This document shows, in pieces, positions 17,139 to 25,304 of a stretch of DNA of 64,000 nucleotides; positions within the stretch are counted from its first letter, which is position 1; each line of letters begins with the position of its first letter. The notes beneath the pieces are model-generated. The model was not told where the DNA came from. It did not search any database and saw nothing but the letters and a program-made list of their open reading frames with translations. The stretch covers positions 1 through 64,000 of the forward strand of contig CAZOSP010000005.1 of NCBI GenBank assembly GCA_964582525.1. The letters are read 5' to 3'. The stretch comes from BB31 sp964582525 (GTDB taxonomy: Bacteria > Pseudomonadota > Gammaproteobacteria > Beggiatoales > Beggiatoaceae). The position numbers and the translations under genes are program-made.

Positions 17139-18032
17139 ATGGAAAACGTAGCAACCGCAGAAAGAACTGATTTTGAGGACAATACAGTGTCAACGGAAAC
17201 TTTAGAAACTTTACCCCATACCACAGCCACGGTCTCACGCGAAGATCGTAGCACTGTGGGTACAATCGAAGCAGAAAATCCGCGCATGATATGCCGTGAT
17301 GTCAATGTCTATTATGGCGAAACGCACGCGATCAAAAATGTCTCGGTCGATTTAGGCAAAAACGAAGTGCTGGCAATGATCGGTCCCTCTGGCTGCGGCA
17401 AATCTACCTTCCTGCGCTGCTTAAACCGCATGAACGACACCATTGACGGCTGTCGCGTGACCGGCTCAATCACCATTGACGGACAAAACATCTATGATAA
17501 ATCTATGGATGTGGTACCGTTACGCGCCCAAGTCGGTATGGTGTTCCAAAAACCCAACCCTTTCCCTAAATCCATTTACGACAATATCGCCTACGGACCC
17601 CGCATTCACGGTCTTGTCGAAGGCAAAGCAGAACTCGACCAGATTGTCGAAAACAGCTTGAAAAAAGCCGGGCTGTGGGGCGAAGTTGCGGATCGCTTAG
17701 ATCAACCCGGTACCGGCTTGTCGGGCGGTCAGCAGCAACGTCTGTGTATTGCGCGCACCATTGCCGTTGGTCCCGAAATTATCTTAATGGATGAGCCTTG
17801 CTCGGCACTTGACCCGATAGCCACGGCTAAAATTGAAGAGTTGATTGACGAATTGCGCGAAAACTTCACCATCGCCATCGTTACTCATTCCATGCAGCAA
17901 GCCGCACGGGTCTCGCAACGCACCGCTTACTTCCATTTAGGTGATTTAATTGAAGTCGGTAGCACCGAACAAATCTTCAATACCCCGCGTCATCAATTAA
18001 CCGAAGATTACATCACCGGGCGTTTCGGTTAA
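17139..18032 (+). CDS. pstB: Phosphate ABC transporter ATPase PstB
   Basis: A 297-aa ATPase. After a 48-residue acidic, Thr-rich extension, the PstB body begins with CRDVNVYYGETHAIKNVS. Walker A is GPSGCGKSTFLRCLNR, the Q loop VGMVFQKPNPFPKSIYDN, the signature LSGGQQQRLCIARTIA, Walker B IILMDEPCSALDP and the H loop IAIVTHSMQQA. The protein drives phosphate uptake. A good site (AGAGGTCAATATC) precedes the ATG at 17139. Confidence 0.95.
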   Translation: MENVATAERTDFEDNTVSTETLETLPHTTATVSREDRSTVGTIEAENPRMICRDVNVYYGETHAIKNVSVDLGKNEVLAMIGPSGCGKSTFLRCLNRMNDTIDGCRVTGSITIDGQNIYDKSMDVVPLRAQVGMVFQKPNPFPKSIYDNIAYGPRIHGLVEGKAELDQIVENSLKKAGLWGEVADRLDQPGTGLSGGQQQRLCIARTIAVGPEIILMDEPCSALDPIATAKIEELIDELRENFTIAIVTHSMQQAARVSQRTAYFHLGDLIEVGSTEQIFNTPRHQLTEDYITGRFG

Positions 18033-18128
18033 ACTCACACCGAAATCTGATACAAACTGGGTTTTATATAAAAGAGGCCATCTCTGCTTGAGGTGGTTTC
18101 TTTTTTCACAACAGAACGGGAGGAACTC

Positions 18129-18851
18129 GTGGATATGAATCAAGAATTAGAAGGACATACAATTAAACGCTTTGATCAAGAACTCGGTCAAATTCACATG
18201 CTGGTATTAGAAATGGGCGGCTTAATTGTTAATCAATTACAAAACGCCATGCAAGCCTTAGAAGACAAAGACATGCAGCTTGCCCATGAAGTCGCTAATA
18301 AAGACCGCCAAGTTGATGCGTTAGAGCTGCAAACAGATGAAAAAATCATTTCCTTGCTGGCACGCCGCAATCCAGTGGCGCGTGATTTACGCACCGTGAT
18401 GGCGATTTCAAAAATTCTCACTGATTTAGAGCGAGTCGGCGACAACGCCGTGAAAGTGGCTAAAATTACTCAACAACTTTACGACAGCGGTAGCCCATCG
18501 CCCGCAGATAGCATGATGCGTGATATTGATTTTATGGGAACTTTAGCCATTGGTATGCTGCAAGAAAGTTTAGAAATTTTTGATCGCATGGACGGCATGC
18601 GTGCAGAAGTGCTTGCCGCTGGTGGCAGCGAAATGGATTTAGAATTTCAAGACAGCATTCGCCGCTTATCCACGTATATTATGGAAGATGCGCGCAATAT
18701 TGGACACACAGTGCGCATTGTGCTGTTAATGAAAGCCCTAGAGCGAGTGGGCGATCATGCGCGTAACATCGCAGAATATGTGATTTATATGGTGAAAGGT
18801 GAAGATATTCGGCATCAGTATAAAGAGAAAGAAGAAGACGCGGAAATCTGA
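18129..18851 (+). CDS. phoU: Phosphate uptake regulator PhoU
   Basis: A protein of about 240 aa made of two PhoU three-helix repeats. The metal-binding motif type appears as KILTDLERVGDNAVKVAK (first repeat) and MKALERVGDHARNIAEYV (second repeat). PhoU damps PhoR/PhoB signalling and Pst uptake at the membrane. The GTG at 18129 sits five bases after GGGAGG (18118-18123), and an ATG at 18135 in frame is an alternative. It ends the pst operon; phoB and phoR are not in the window. Confidence 0.93.
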   Translation: MDMNQELEGHTIKRFDQELGQIHMLVLEMGGLIVNQLQNAMQALEDKDMQLAHEVANKDRQVDALELQTDEKIISLLARRNPVARDLRTVMAISKILTDLERVGDNAVKVAKITQQLYDSGSPSPADSMMRDIDFMGTLAIGMLQESLEIFDRMDGMRAEVLAAGGSEMDLEFQDSIRRLSTYIMEDARNIGHTVRIVLLMKALERVGDHARNIAEYVIYMVKGEDIRHQYKEKEEDAEI

Positions 18852-18859
18852 GTTAGCCT

Positions 18860-18972
18860 GGGAGTGCTAATCTCCAGATTAGCACCGCCGCCGTAGGCGG
18901 CGCGAAACGGCTACGCCGTTTGAGCTAATCTGGAGATTAGCTCTCCCATAGCTCTCCCATAGCTCTCCCATA
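18860..18972. repeat. Long inverted repeat with an 11-bp tandem tail
   Basis: Arms of 24 bp at 18860-18883 and 18924-18947 match with one mismatch. Each arm contains GCTAATCTCCAGATTAGC or its complement, itself almost palindromic. Two small hairpins (GCCGCCGTAGGCGGC, AAACGGCTACGCCGTTT) lie inside. The right end runs into three 11-bp units of GCTCTCCCATA (18940-18972). A related CTGGTCTCCCGACCAG ... GGGAGATTAGC occurs at about 57520-57566, so this is a second dispersed repeat family. It may help end the pst-phoU transcript. Confidence 0.7.
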
Positions 18973-19111
18973 GTTTTTCCATGAAAGATGGGGGAAAGGG
19001 AAAAATAATCGGAACAAAACTCGGATCATATCAATCGACTCAAAAATATAAATTTTCACCAGCCCAGCTACTATCTCGATTGCCTGCCGCCAAGCTGCTC
19101 GCTAGACACTA

Positions 19112-19149
19112 AAAACGCTCGCTTTGCCGCATGGCTAGGCGAGCGTTTT
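19112..19149. terminator. Terminator between phoU and pabB
   Basis: AAAACGCTCGC (19112-19122) pairs exactly with GCGAGCGTTTT (19139-19149). T/A runs on both sides make it usable from either direction. It abuts the pabB stop at 19151, so it mainly ends pabB and also backs up the end of the pst operon. The rest of 18973-19111 holds nothing I recognise. Confidence 0.75.
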
Positions 19150-19150
19150 A

Positions 19151-20524
19151 TCATCTATCCGCTTGAAAGTCTGCCAAAGCGGTAAAAATTGCCGCTGCTT
19201 TGTCTAATGCTTCTTGGTACTCCGCCGCTCCTTGCGAATCCGCGACAATGCCGCCGCCGACCCCAAAGCGCAATTCCTGTTGCGTATAGACCAGCGTGCG
19301 AATGGCAATATTGCTGTCCATATTCCCATCAAAACCCAGATAGCCGATGCTGCCGCAATAAATGCCGCGCCGCTGCGCTTCCAGTTCTTCAATAATCTGC
19401 ATAGCACGCAATTTTGGCGCACCCGTAATCGAACCGCCAGGGAAACAGGCACGCAACAAATCCAACGCGGTTTTATCCGCCGCTAAACGCCCGGTGACGG
19501 TGCTGACCAAGTGATGCACACGCGCAAAAGTTTCCAAAGCGAACAGTTGCGGTACGTGCACACTGCCCAATTCACAGACTTTGCTCAAATCATTACGCAA
19601 CAAATCGACAATCATGACATTCTCGGCACGATCTTTTGCACTATTGAATAATGCCGCTGCATGGTGTGCATCCCGTGCGGCATCCTGCAAACAACGCGGG
19701 CGTGTTCCCTTAATCGGCTTGGTTTCCACTTGCTTATCGCGCACCGCCAAAAACCGCTCAGGCGAACTGCTGAGAATACAGGCTTGCGGCGTACTTAAAA
19801 ACGCCGCAAAAGGCGCGGGGTTCTGCTCACGCAAATGCACATACAAAGCCCAAGCATGACCCCGCGCAGGTGCGACAAAACGCTGTGCAAGATTAACTTG
19901 ATAGCAATCACCTTCGAGAATATAAGCTTGGATGCGCCGAAAGGCTTGCGCATAAGCAGCCTGAGAAAAATCGGCTTGCGGTTTGTCGAGTAGCTGAAAT
20001 CTGTGCCGAGCTGTCGGCAGCCGCGACCGACTCAAAAAATCACACCAATAATCAAAAGCTTGTTGAGCAAATTCTTGTGCCAATAAAAAACTTTGTTGTT
20101 TTTGGTGATCAACCAGCAATGCCCATGTATAAATCCCCATTGCCATATCGGGCAAAGAACGGTCTGCTTGAGCAAGACTGGGAATTACCATCCAGCGGTG
20201 GGCTAAATCATAAGCAAAATAGCCGATAGCACCGCCTGCAAAAGGAAAATGATGGGTTTGTTGCGTGCTAAACGCTGCCAGCTCCTGCTGCAATAAAAAC
20301 AGCGGATCGGCATCGCTGTGTTCGATCACTTCTCGACGACGGATTTCCGTGATCGCGCCTTGTGTTTGCAGCGTCACCAGTGGCGCGGCACTGATAATGT
20401 CGTAACGTCCCTGTTCAGCCAAGGGCTGACAACTGTCCAGCCACACCGCCCAAGGCAGGTCAGCTAGGGGTGCGAACACCGCAGCAGTGTCGGGCGAGTA
20501 AGGTAATTCCTGTTGGAGCATCAA
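19151..20524 (-). CDS. pabB: Aminodeoxychorismate synthase component I
   Basis: A 457-aa protein, close in length to E. coli PabB. It aminates chorismate to 4-amino-4-deoxychorismate for folate synthesis, using ammonia from PabA. The chorismate-binding half is clear: ILEGDCYQVNLAQRF, SSSPERFLAV, the PIKGTRPR motif (a PIKGT Lys rather than the PIAGT of anthranilate synthase), DLLRNDLSKVCELGSV, and the family's end motif GGSITGAPKLRAMQIIEELE. The gene stands alone, with pabA not in view. The start overlaps AGGAATTACC-type sequence poorly, and the ATG at 20522-20524 follows no strong site. Confidence 0.92.
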   Translation of the reverse strand: MMLQQELPYSPDTAAVFAPLADLPWAVWLDSCQPLAEQGRYDIISAAPLVTLQTQGAITEIRRREVIEHSDADPLFLLQQELAAFSTQQTHHFPFAGGAIGYFAYDLAHRWMVIPSLAQADRSLPDMAMGIYTWALLVDHQKQQSFLLAQEFAQQAFDYWCDFLSRSRLPTARHRFQLLDKPQADFSQAAYAQAFRRIQAYILEGDCYQVNLAQRFVAPARGHAWALYVHLREQNPAPFAAFLSTPQACILSSSPERFLAVRDKQVETKPIKGTRPRCLQDAARDAHHAAALFNSAKDRAENVMIVDLLRNDLSKVCELGSVHVPQLFALETFARVHHLVSTVTGRLAADKTALDLLRACFPGGSITGAPKLRAMQIIEELEAQRRGIYCGSIGYLGFDGNMDSNIAIRTLVYTQQELRFGVGGGIVADSQGAAEYQEALDKAAAIFTALADFQADR

Positions 20525-20667
20525 AGTGAAATAGAGGTGCGTAAATATTGTCTTGAGGTGCGAGAATTGGCAGAAAAACCTGATATTCTACATGTCTCGG
20601 CGAGCAGTTTGACAGACAGCAGTCTATATACTGATACTCGCCAGAAACTGCATTTTTTGCTTTATTG

Positions 20668-20900
20668 GGCTTATTTTTTTACCCGTCCATGATATGATTT
20701 TGCCGCGTATAGCTCCTGCAATGATACTGAATAGCATGACAAAAATCACTGCCTTCTGGTTGCTTGCTGCCACGCTCATCTTCATTTGGCTGGTTTTTTT
20801 ACCCTGCCCAATATGATTGCCGCGTATAGCTCCTACAAGGATACTGAATACCATGACAAAAATCACTGTCTTCTGGTTGCTTGCTGTCACGCTCATCTTA
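20668..20900. repeat. Tandem duplication of a gene's promoter and 5' end
   Basis: Two units of about 115 bp lie head to tail (20668 to about 20782 and 20788 to about 20899, coding parts offset by 117). Each contains a TTTTTTTACCC ... ATATGATT stretch, GCCGCGTATAGCTCCT, an ATG and the first 16 or so codons of the following gene. The second copy is attached to the intact gene; the first is an orphan that runs into a stop. Confidence 0.85.
20736..20816 (+). pseudogene. Duplicated 5' stub of the pilin-like membrane gene
   Basis: The first duplication unit starts MTKITAFWLLAATLIF, matching MTKITVFWLLAVTLIL of the downstream gene. It then reads into the next unit and stops at a TGA (20814-20816) after 26 aa. 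The peptide is a single hydrophobic helix. It may be a harmless by-product or a short translated membrane peptide; no evidence decides. Confidence 0.35.
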
Positions 20901-21467
20901 CTTGTTAGCATGATGGCTTCAATGAACACCGCATTAACGCAAGCTGTGCTTGAGTTTAGCATCGATTTTGTTTTTTCCGCCATTATTGTTTTAGCCGTAC
21001 TGGTTTTATTTATCGTCATAATGAATACAATGATGGGCATTGAATTGATATGGGTTATAGCTATCATTGGTTTGCTTTCTGTGACCTTATTACATACTGG
21101 CGCAGTAGTCCTACAAAAAAGTAAAGTGAGTGAAGCGATGAGTTTATTCGGCGGCGCGAAAACAGTTGCCGCCATTGACTACGCCAGCCGCGGAGAATGG
21201 TCTGCTAGTAAAGAACTGCAAGCTAATATCAAAACTGAAGGTCAGTATGTTAAGACTATTGTATTTGAGCAAGGCGCGTTGACAAGTACATTTAAGGATG
21301 CGCCATTAAATACTTATCAATTAGGCTTTAATCTCGCTATTCCTCAACATAATCCTTTGTTTTTGGTCTCTAGTTGTGGAACACATTCATTTAATCTTAA
21401 TGTGATACAGCAGGGGCAAGCCGCGACAAGCCTACCTCCAGAATATCTACCTTTTGTTTGCAAATAG
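20853..21467 (+). CDS. Membrane protein with a pilin-like C-terminal domain, no prepilin signal
   Basis: A 204-aa protein. The first 90 residues hold about three membrane helices (VFWLLAVTLILLVSMMA, VFSAIIVLAVLVLFIVIM, LIWVIAIIGLLSVTLLH). The remaining 110 residues resemble in plan the C-terminal domains of the three pilins downstream. There is a start like VSEAMSLFGGAKTVAAIDYA, a GQYVKTIVFEQGALTSTF segment parallel to GRYVKSIAVKQGNIVITY of the first pilin, and a late Cys pair (SSCGTHSF ... PFVCK) as in pilin disulfide loops. No GFTLIEL motif exists. It heads the pilus-like cluster, 12 bp before the PilC-like gene. Function unknown. Confidence 0.6.
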   Translation: MTKITVFWLLAVTLILLVSMMASMNTALTQAVLEFSIDFVFSAIIVLAVLVLFIVIMNTMMGIELIWVIAIIGLLSVTLLHTGAVVLQKSKVSEAMSLFGGAKTVAAIDYASRGEWSASKELQANIKTEGQYVKTIVFEQGALTSTFKDAPLNTYQLGFNLAIPQHNPLFLVSSCGTHSFNLNVIQQGQAATSLPPEYLPFVCK

Positions 21468-21479
21468 GAGAACAGCACC

Positions 21480-22493
21480 GTGTTATTTAAGAAAAAGATA
21501 CTCACCTCAGATATTACCGAGTTCCTGCATGAACTCTATTTATTGCTACATGCTAAAACAAGTCTAGCTGATGCTTTAATCTTAATGCAGCAAGAACAAG
21601 AAAAGCCAGCAATTGAAACATTATGTGCGACATTACACGCTGAAGTGCAAGGCGGTAAAAATATAGCCACAGCATTGAGCCAATATCCTCAGTATTTTGA
21701 AAGCTTTGTGATTGAAAGTTTACAGACAGCAAAAACAGAAGAAAAACTGATCGAACAACTCGGCAAAGTGGTCGCTTATCGTCAAGCACAAGACAGTAAA
21801 AATCCCCGTTTTAGTACCCCTATCAGTTATTTCGTGGCTTTGTTAGTGATGGCATTTTTACTCATCGGTATGATGATGATTGTTGTTATTCCGGTGTTTC
21901 AAGACATGTATGGAAGCTTCGGTGCAGAATTACCCGTTTTAACCAGCGCGGTGATAGGGCTGGCAAATCTATTTGTAGCTTATTGGTGGTTGTTTATCGC
22001 TCTCTTGATTGCAGTAGCTGGGTTGCTTATAAGCTACCGAATGGCAATATTATTACATCTGCCTTTGATTGGAGAGGTCTATCATAAGATTTTAATCAGC
22101 CGTTTGTTTCGTAGCTTGGCTTTTTGCTTAAATGAGAATATCCCATTTACGCACGCTCTAAAATTATCCGCCGATGGTGTACGGGATAAAGCCTACGCCG
22201 CCCGCCTTCGTCAATTTGCACAACAAGCCGAAGCAAGTGAAAATCCTTTACAAAGCTGGAAAACGCATTTTCCTAAAAAAGCCGCTCATATTATGAGTAT
22301 TGGCGAACAAACCCAGCAATTACCCGCTTTATTAGAACAACTGGCGGATATGTATGCCAACAAACTAGAAACGCAAGCAGATACTCTTTACCGCTTTGTT
22401 TCAGCGTTGCTCACGCTATTTGTCGGAACAGCCATTGCACTCATCGTCATTGCTATGTACTTACCTATTTTTAAGATGGGTTCAATTATCTAA
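21480..22493 (+). CDS. PilC/GspF-like platform protein of a type IV pilus or type II secretion system
   Basis: A 337-aa protein with two T2SSF-type domains. Each has an ELYLLLHAKTSLADAL- or FLNENIPFTHALKLS-like helical start, and there are three large membrane helices (FVALLVMAFLLIGMMMIVVIP, WWLFIALLIAVAGLLI, ALLTLFVGTAIALIVIAMYLPIF). PilC/GspF is the inner-membrane platform on which pilins assemble. It is about 60 residues shorter at the N-terminus than usual PilC. The start is GTG (21480) after TAGGAGAACAGCACC. No assembly ATPase (PilB) or prepilin peptidase is in the cluster, so it must borrow these or be divergent. Confidence 0.8.
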   Translation: MLFKKKILTSDITEFLHELYLLLHAKTSLADALILMQQEQEKPAIETLCATLHAEVQGGKNIATALSQYPQYFESFVIESLQTAKTEEKLIEQLGKVVAYRQAQDSKNPRFSTPISYFVALLVMAFLLIGMMMIVVIPVFQDMYGSFGAELPVLTSAVIGLANLFVAYWWLFIALLIAVAGLLISYRMAILLHLPLIGEVYHKILISRLFRSLAFCLNENIPFTHALKLSADGVRDKAYAARLRQFAQQAEASENPLQSWKTHFPKKAAHIMSIGEQTQQLPALLEQLADMYANKLETQADTLYRFVSALLTLFVGTAIALIVIAMYLPIFKMGSII

Positions 22494-22505
22494 GGCTTAA
22501 AGCAG

Positions 22506-22961
22506 ATGAATACAGAGATGAATACAGACAAGGGATTTACCCTGATTGAACTGACGATTGTTGTTTCTGTTATTGCTATGCTTGCTGCTGTCGCTATTCC
22601 TGCTTACACGGATTATCAGCACAGAGCTGCCGTGAGTGAAGGCATTGTTTTAGCTCAACCTATTCAGAAAAACATTGCAGAATATTATGCCTGGCATGGC
22701 GAATTACCCTTAAACAACCAAGCCGCTGGTGTATTGCCCGCACAACAATTACAAGGGCGGTATGTAAAATCGATTGCGGTCAAGCAAGGCAATATTGTCA
22801 TTACCTATGGCAATAAAGCCCACGCAGCTTTACAAGATAAGCACTTATCTATGCTAGCACGATTGCCTCAATCCTCTTTGCTCAGTTTAAGCTGGCAATG
22901 CAGCGCGCAAAACAGCCAAATTAATAAAGCCTTCTTACCCTCTTCCTGTAGGTCACTATGA
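22506..22961 (+). CDS. Type IV pilin-like protein 1
   Basis: A 151-aa prepilin. The class III signal KGFTLIELTIVVSVIAMLAA starts near residue 9, with the peptidase cut expected after Gly. The helix continues into AIPAYTDYQHRAAVSEGIVLA. A globular domain shared with the next two genes follows (IQKNIAEYYAWHGELP; LSWQC ... PSSCRSL, two Cys probably in a C-terminal disulfide). An in-frame ATG at 22518 is an alternative start. The stop overlaps the next ATG. Confidence 0.85.
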   Translation: MNTEMNTDKGFTLIELTIVVSVIAMLAAVAIPAYTDYQHRAAVSEGIVLAQPIQKNIAEYYAWHGELPLNNQAAGVLPAQQLQGRYVKSIAVKQGNIVITYGNKAHAALQDKHLSMLARLPQSSLLSLSWQCSAQNSQINKAFLPSSCRSL

Positions 22962-23431
22962 TGAATACACATAAACATGGTTTTACGCTAATAGAACTCA
23001 TGCTGGTCGTTGCCATTATCGGTATTCTTGCCGCAACCGCCATGCCGAGTTATACCCATTATTTACGTCAAGCGAAAGTGGCGGAAGCCCTGCATTTAAT
23101 TAAAGGAATACAGAAAAACATTGCTGATTATTATGCCTGGCACGGAGAATTACCGCGCCACAATAGTGCTTTAGCATTGCCCGAAGCAGCACATTTACAG
23201 GGAAATTACACCGGCAGTATTGAGATTGAAAAAGGTGCTTTACATATCACTTTTCTAGATGAAAATATTGAAGGTGTTTTGTCTTTACGCCCCGCTTTGC
23301 AAAAGAACCTTGCCGCCGGTCAATCGATTATTTGGCTGTGTGGTTATGCACAGCCCTTAGCAGAGTTTCATACATCAACTGACAATCAAACTACGATAAA
23401 CGCAACTTATCTTCCAACCGCTTGTAAATAA
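22958..23431 (+). CDS. Type IV pilin-like protein 2
   Basis: A 157-aa prepilin with HGFTLIELMLVVAIIGILAA near residue 8, then the globular part IQKNIADYYAWHGELPRHNS, nearly the same as in pilin 1. The Cys pair is IIWLCGYAQ and LPTACK. The ATG at 22958 overlaps the TGA of pilin 1 (ATGATG), so the genes are translationally coupled. The three pilins look like recent tandem duplicates that have since diverged. Confidence 0.87.
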   Translation: MMNTHKHGFTLIELMLVVAIIGILAATAMPSYTHYLRQAKVAEALHLIKGIQKNIADYYAWHGELPRHNSALALPEAAHLQGNYTGSIEIEKGALHITFLDENIEGVLSLRPALQKNLAAGQSIIWLCGYAQPLAEFHTSTDNQTTINATYLPTACK

Positions 23432-23441
23432 GGAACGCATC

Positions 23442-23957
23442 ATGCAACAGAACAGCAAAATTAAAGGTTTTACCTTAATTGAACTGATGATTGTGGTAGC
23501 CATTATTGGCATTATGGCAGTCGCTGCCGTCCCGACGTTTCAAGACTATGTGATTCGCAGTCAAATTGAAGAAGGCGTGCAGCTTGCGGACAGTCTGATG
23601 CCAAAAATTACGGCTTATTATGAAACCTATCAACAATTTCCGGCTGATAATGAGAGTGCCGGTTTGCCCAAAGCCGAACACCTGATTGGCAATTATGTCA
23701 CGCGCATTGACATACAGGATGGCGCGATGCACATTCATTTGGGCAACCGCATTAATCGCCACGTCAAAGAAAAAATTCTCAGTGTGCGTCCCGCTTATGT
23801 AGAGGCTCACCCCGCCGCGCCGATTTCTTGGCTATGTGGTCATGCTGAAGCGGTGGCGGGCATGACGGCGCAAGGTGAAAACAAAACCACTGTGCCGCCT
23901 ATTTATCTCTCCTTAAAATGCCGCGCCTGGCAGCCTTCTTCACACAATCAAACATAA
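23442..23957 (+). CDS. Type IV pilin-like protein 3
   Basis: A 171-aa prepilin with KGFTLIELMIVVAIIGIMAV, then VPTFQDYVIRSQIEEGVQLA, a globular part with YYETYQQFPADNESAGLP, and the Cys pair ISWLCGHAE and LSLKCRA. The C-terminus extends about a dozen residues beyond the last Cys, unlike the other two. It lies 10 bp after pilin 2. Whether these are major or minor pilins, or pseudopilins, cannot be decided from sequence. Confidence 0.85.
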   Translation: MQQNSKIKGFTLIELMIVVAIIGIMAVAAVPTFQDYVIRSQIEEGVQLADSLMPKITAYYETYQQFPADNESAGLPKAEHLIGNYVTRIDIQDGAMHIHLGNRINRHVKEKILSVRPAYVEAHPAAPISWLCGHAEAVAGMTAQGENKTTVPPIYLSLKCRAWQPSSHNQT

Positions 23958-23986
23958 AAACCGCGCTGATGCAAAGGAATACTAAG

Positions 23987-24187
23987 ATGCGCATTTTAGT
24001 GAATGGCGAGGCGCGTGACATCAACACCGGCTGCGACCTCAACACATTACTGGAAGCATTGCAATTACACGGGCAACGCTTGGCAGTGGAAGTCAACCAA
24101 GAAATCGTGCCACGTAGCCAATTTAGCCAGTTTATCTTGTCAGCCGATGATAAAGTTGAAATCGTCAAGGCAGTAGGAGGCGGCTGA
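23987..24187 (+). CDS. thiS: Sulfur carrier protein ThiS
   Basis: A 66-aa ubiquitin-fold protein. It begins MRILVNGEARDI, carries VAVEVNQEIVPRSQ-like core sequence (seen as LAVEVNQEIVPRSQF) and ends in VEIVKAVGGG. The terminal Gly-Gly is adenylated by ThiF and turned into a thiocarboxylate that supplies sulfur for the thiazole of thiamine. thiG usually follows; here a DUF815 ATPase does. The ATG at 23987 follows AAAGGAATACTAAG. Confidence 0.9.
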   Translation: MRILVNGEARDINTGCDLNTLLEALQLHGQRLAVEVNQEIVPRSQFSQFILSADDKVEIVKAVGGG

Positions 24188-24188
24188 A

Positions 24189-25067
24189 TTGAATCCTTCA
24201 GATTGGCAGACCTTATTAGAACGCGCTGACGGTTTATTGCAACGCTTAGAGCAATGGCTGCCGCCTGCCAATGCGACACCTGATTGGCAACAGGCAAGTG
24301 CTTTTCGCTGGCGGCGCAAACAACAAATTGGCTATTTTCAGCCGATTAAACATCCGCAGCAAATACGTTTAGACGATTTACAACATATTGAGGCACAAAA
24401 ATCTAAGCTAGACCTCAACACCCGCCAATTTATGCAAGGTTTGCCCGCCAATAACGCCCTGCTATGGGGTGCGAAAGGTACGGGAAAATCGTCCTTGATT
24501 AAAGCTTTGTTGAATGCCTATGCAGCGCAAGGCTTGCGTTTATTGGAAGTCGATAAAACCGATTTAATTGATTTACCCGATATTGTCGAAAGCTGTCGCG
24601 GTGCGCGTTGGCGTTTTCTGCTGTTCAGTGATGATTTATCTTTTGAAGCCAACGATCCCAGCTACAAAGCCTTAAAAAGCGTGTTGGATGGTTCTATTGC
24701 GGCACCGCCTGACAATGTGTTGCTGTATGCGACCTCTAACCGTCGTCATCTGATGCCGGAATTGATGCGCGACAACCTTGACGCGCAGCATGTTGACGGC
24801 GAATTGCACCAGAGCGAGGCGGTCGAAGAAAAAATTTCTTTATCCGAGCGTTTCGGGCTGTGGTTGTCGTTTTATCCTTTTAATCAAACGCATTATTTGC
24901 GCATTGTCGATCATTGGTTGCAGCATTTTGGCTTGCCCAGCAGCGAAGAACATAGCGCGACGCGGCAAGCCGCTTTGCAGTGGGCGTTGTTGCGCGGTTC
25001 GCGCAGTGGGCGTGCAGCTTGGCAGTTTGCTTGTGACTGGGCGGGACAGCATTCTGCTAAACCCTAG
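24189..25067 (+). CDS. DUF815 family AAA ATPase
   Basis: A 292-aa protein. The N-terminal 75 residues are helical. The P-loop is LLWGAKGTGKSSLIKAL near residue 95, Walker B RFLLFSDDLSFE near 144, and a sensor-like LLYATSNRRHLMPE near 180. RFGLWLSFYPFNQTHYLRIV follows, and all fit the DUF815 (YifB-unrelated) ATPase family of unknown role. The start is TTG (24189), seven bases after AGGAGG (24176-24181) inside the end of thiS. A copy of the ACCCTAGGAGGCTGTC repeat begins at 25061 and contains the TAG stop. Confidence 0.85.
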   Translation: MNPSDWQTLLERADGLLQRLEQWLPPANATPDWQQASAFRWRRKQQIGYFQPIKHPQQIRLDDLQHIEAQKSKLDLNTRQFMQGLPANNALLWGAKGTGKSSLIKALLNAYAAQGLRLLEVDKTDLIDLPDIVESCRGARWRFLLFSDDLSFEANDPSYKALKSVLDGSIAAPPDNVLLYATSNRRHLMPELMRDNLDAQHVDGELHQSEAVEEKISLSERFGLWLSFYPFNQTHYLRIVDHWLQHFGLPSSEEHSATRQAALQWALLRGSRSGRAAWQFACDWAGQHSAKP

Positions 25068-25304
25068 GAGGCTGTCTGAGAATATAGAATCTACTGCAAA
25101 AGCGTGGATTTTGCCCTCGTTGCCCTCGTTCCCAAGTGTCACTTCCCCTCGTTCCCAAGTGTCACTTGGGAATGCGATCTTGACCGCGTTGCGGTCTGTA
25201 CTGCCAGCGACGCGGGCAAGGTATGAGTTCCCAAGCGGTGCTTGGGAACTAGCAATAGGTCTTGAAGACTTGTCAGGTTTTGTGCGGAGAACTGAACGGT
25301 TACT
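25061..25304. repeat. Cluster of palindromic and tandem repeats
   Basis: No gene. It starts with ACCCTAGGAGGCTGTCTGAGAA, found again at 59684 with two changes. Then come two 22-bp units CCCTCGTTCCCAAGTGTCAC (first 20 bases shown; 25123 and 25146), a TTCCCAAGTG/CTTGGGAA hairpin (25152-25172) and a second one, TTCCCAAG/CTTGGGAA (25228-25248). It ends with a degenerate half copy of the main repeat family (25255-25304, CTTGTCAGGTTT with TGAACGGTTAC), whose right arm abuts the stop codon of the V-ATPase D gene. Confidence 0.7.

Noticed and set aside
25123..25248. Short repeats looking like a CRISPR array
   Set aside because: Only two 22-bp units with no spacer of regular length, followed by unrelated hairpins; no cas genes anywhere in the window.
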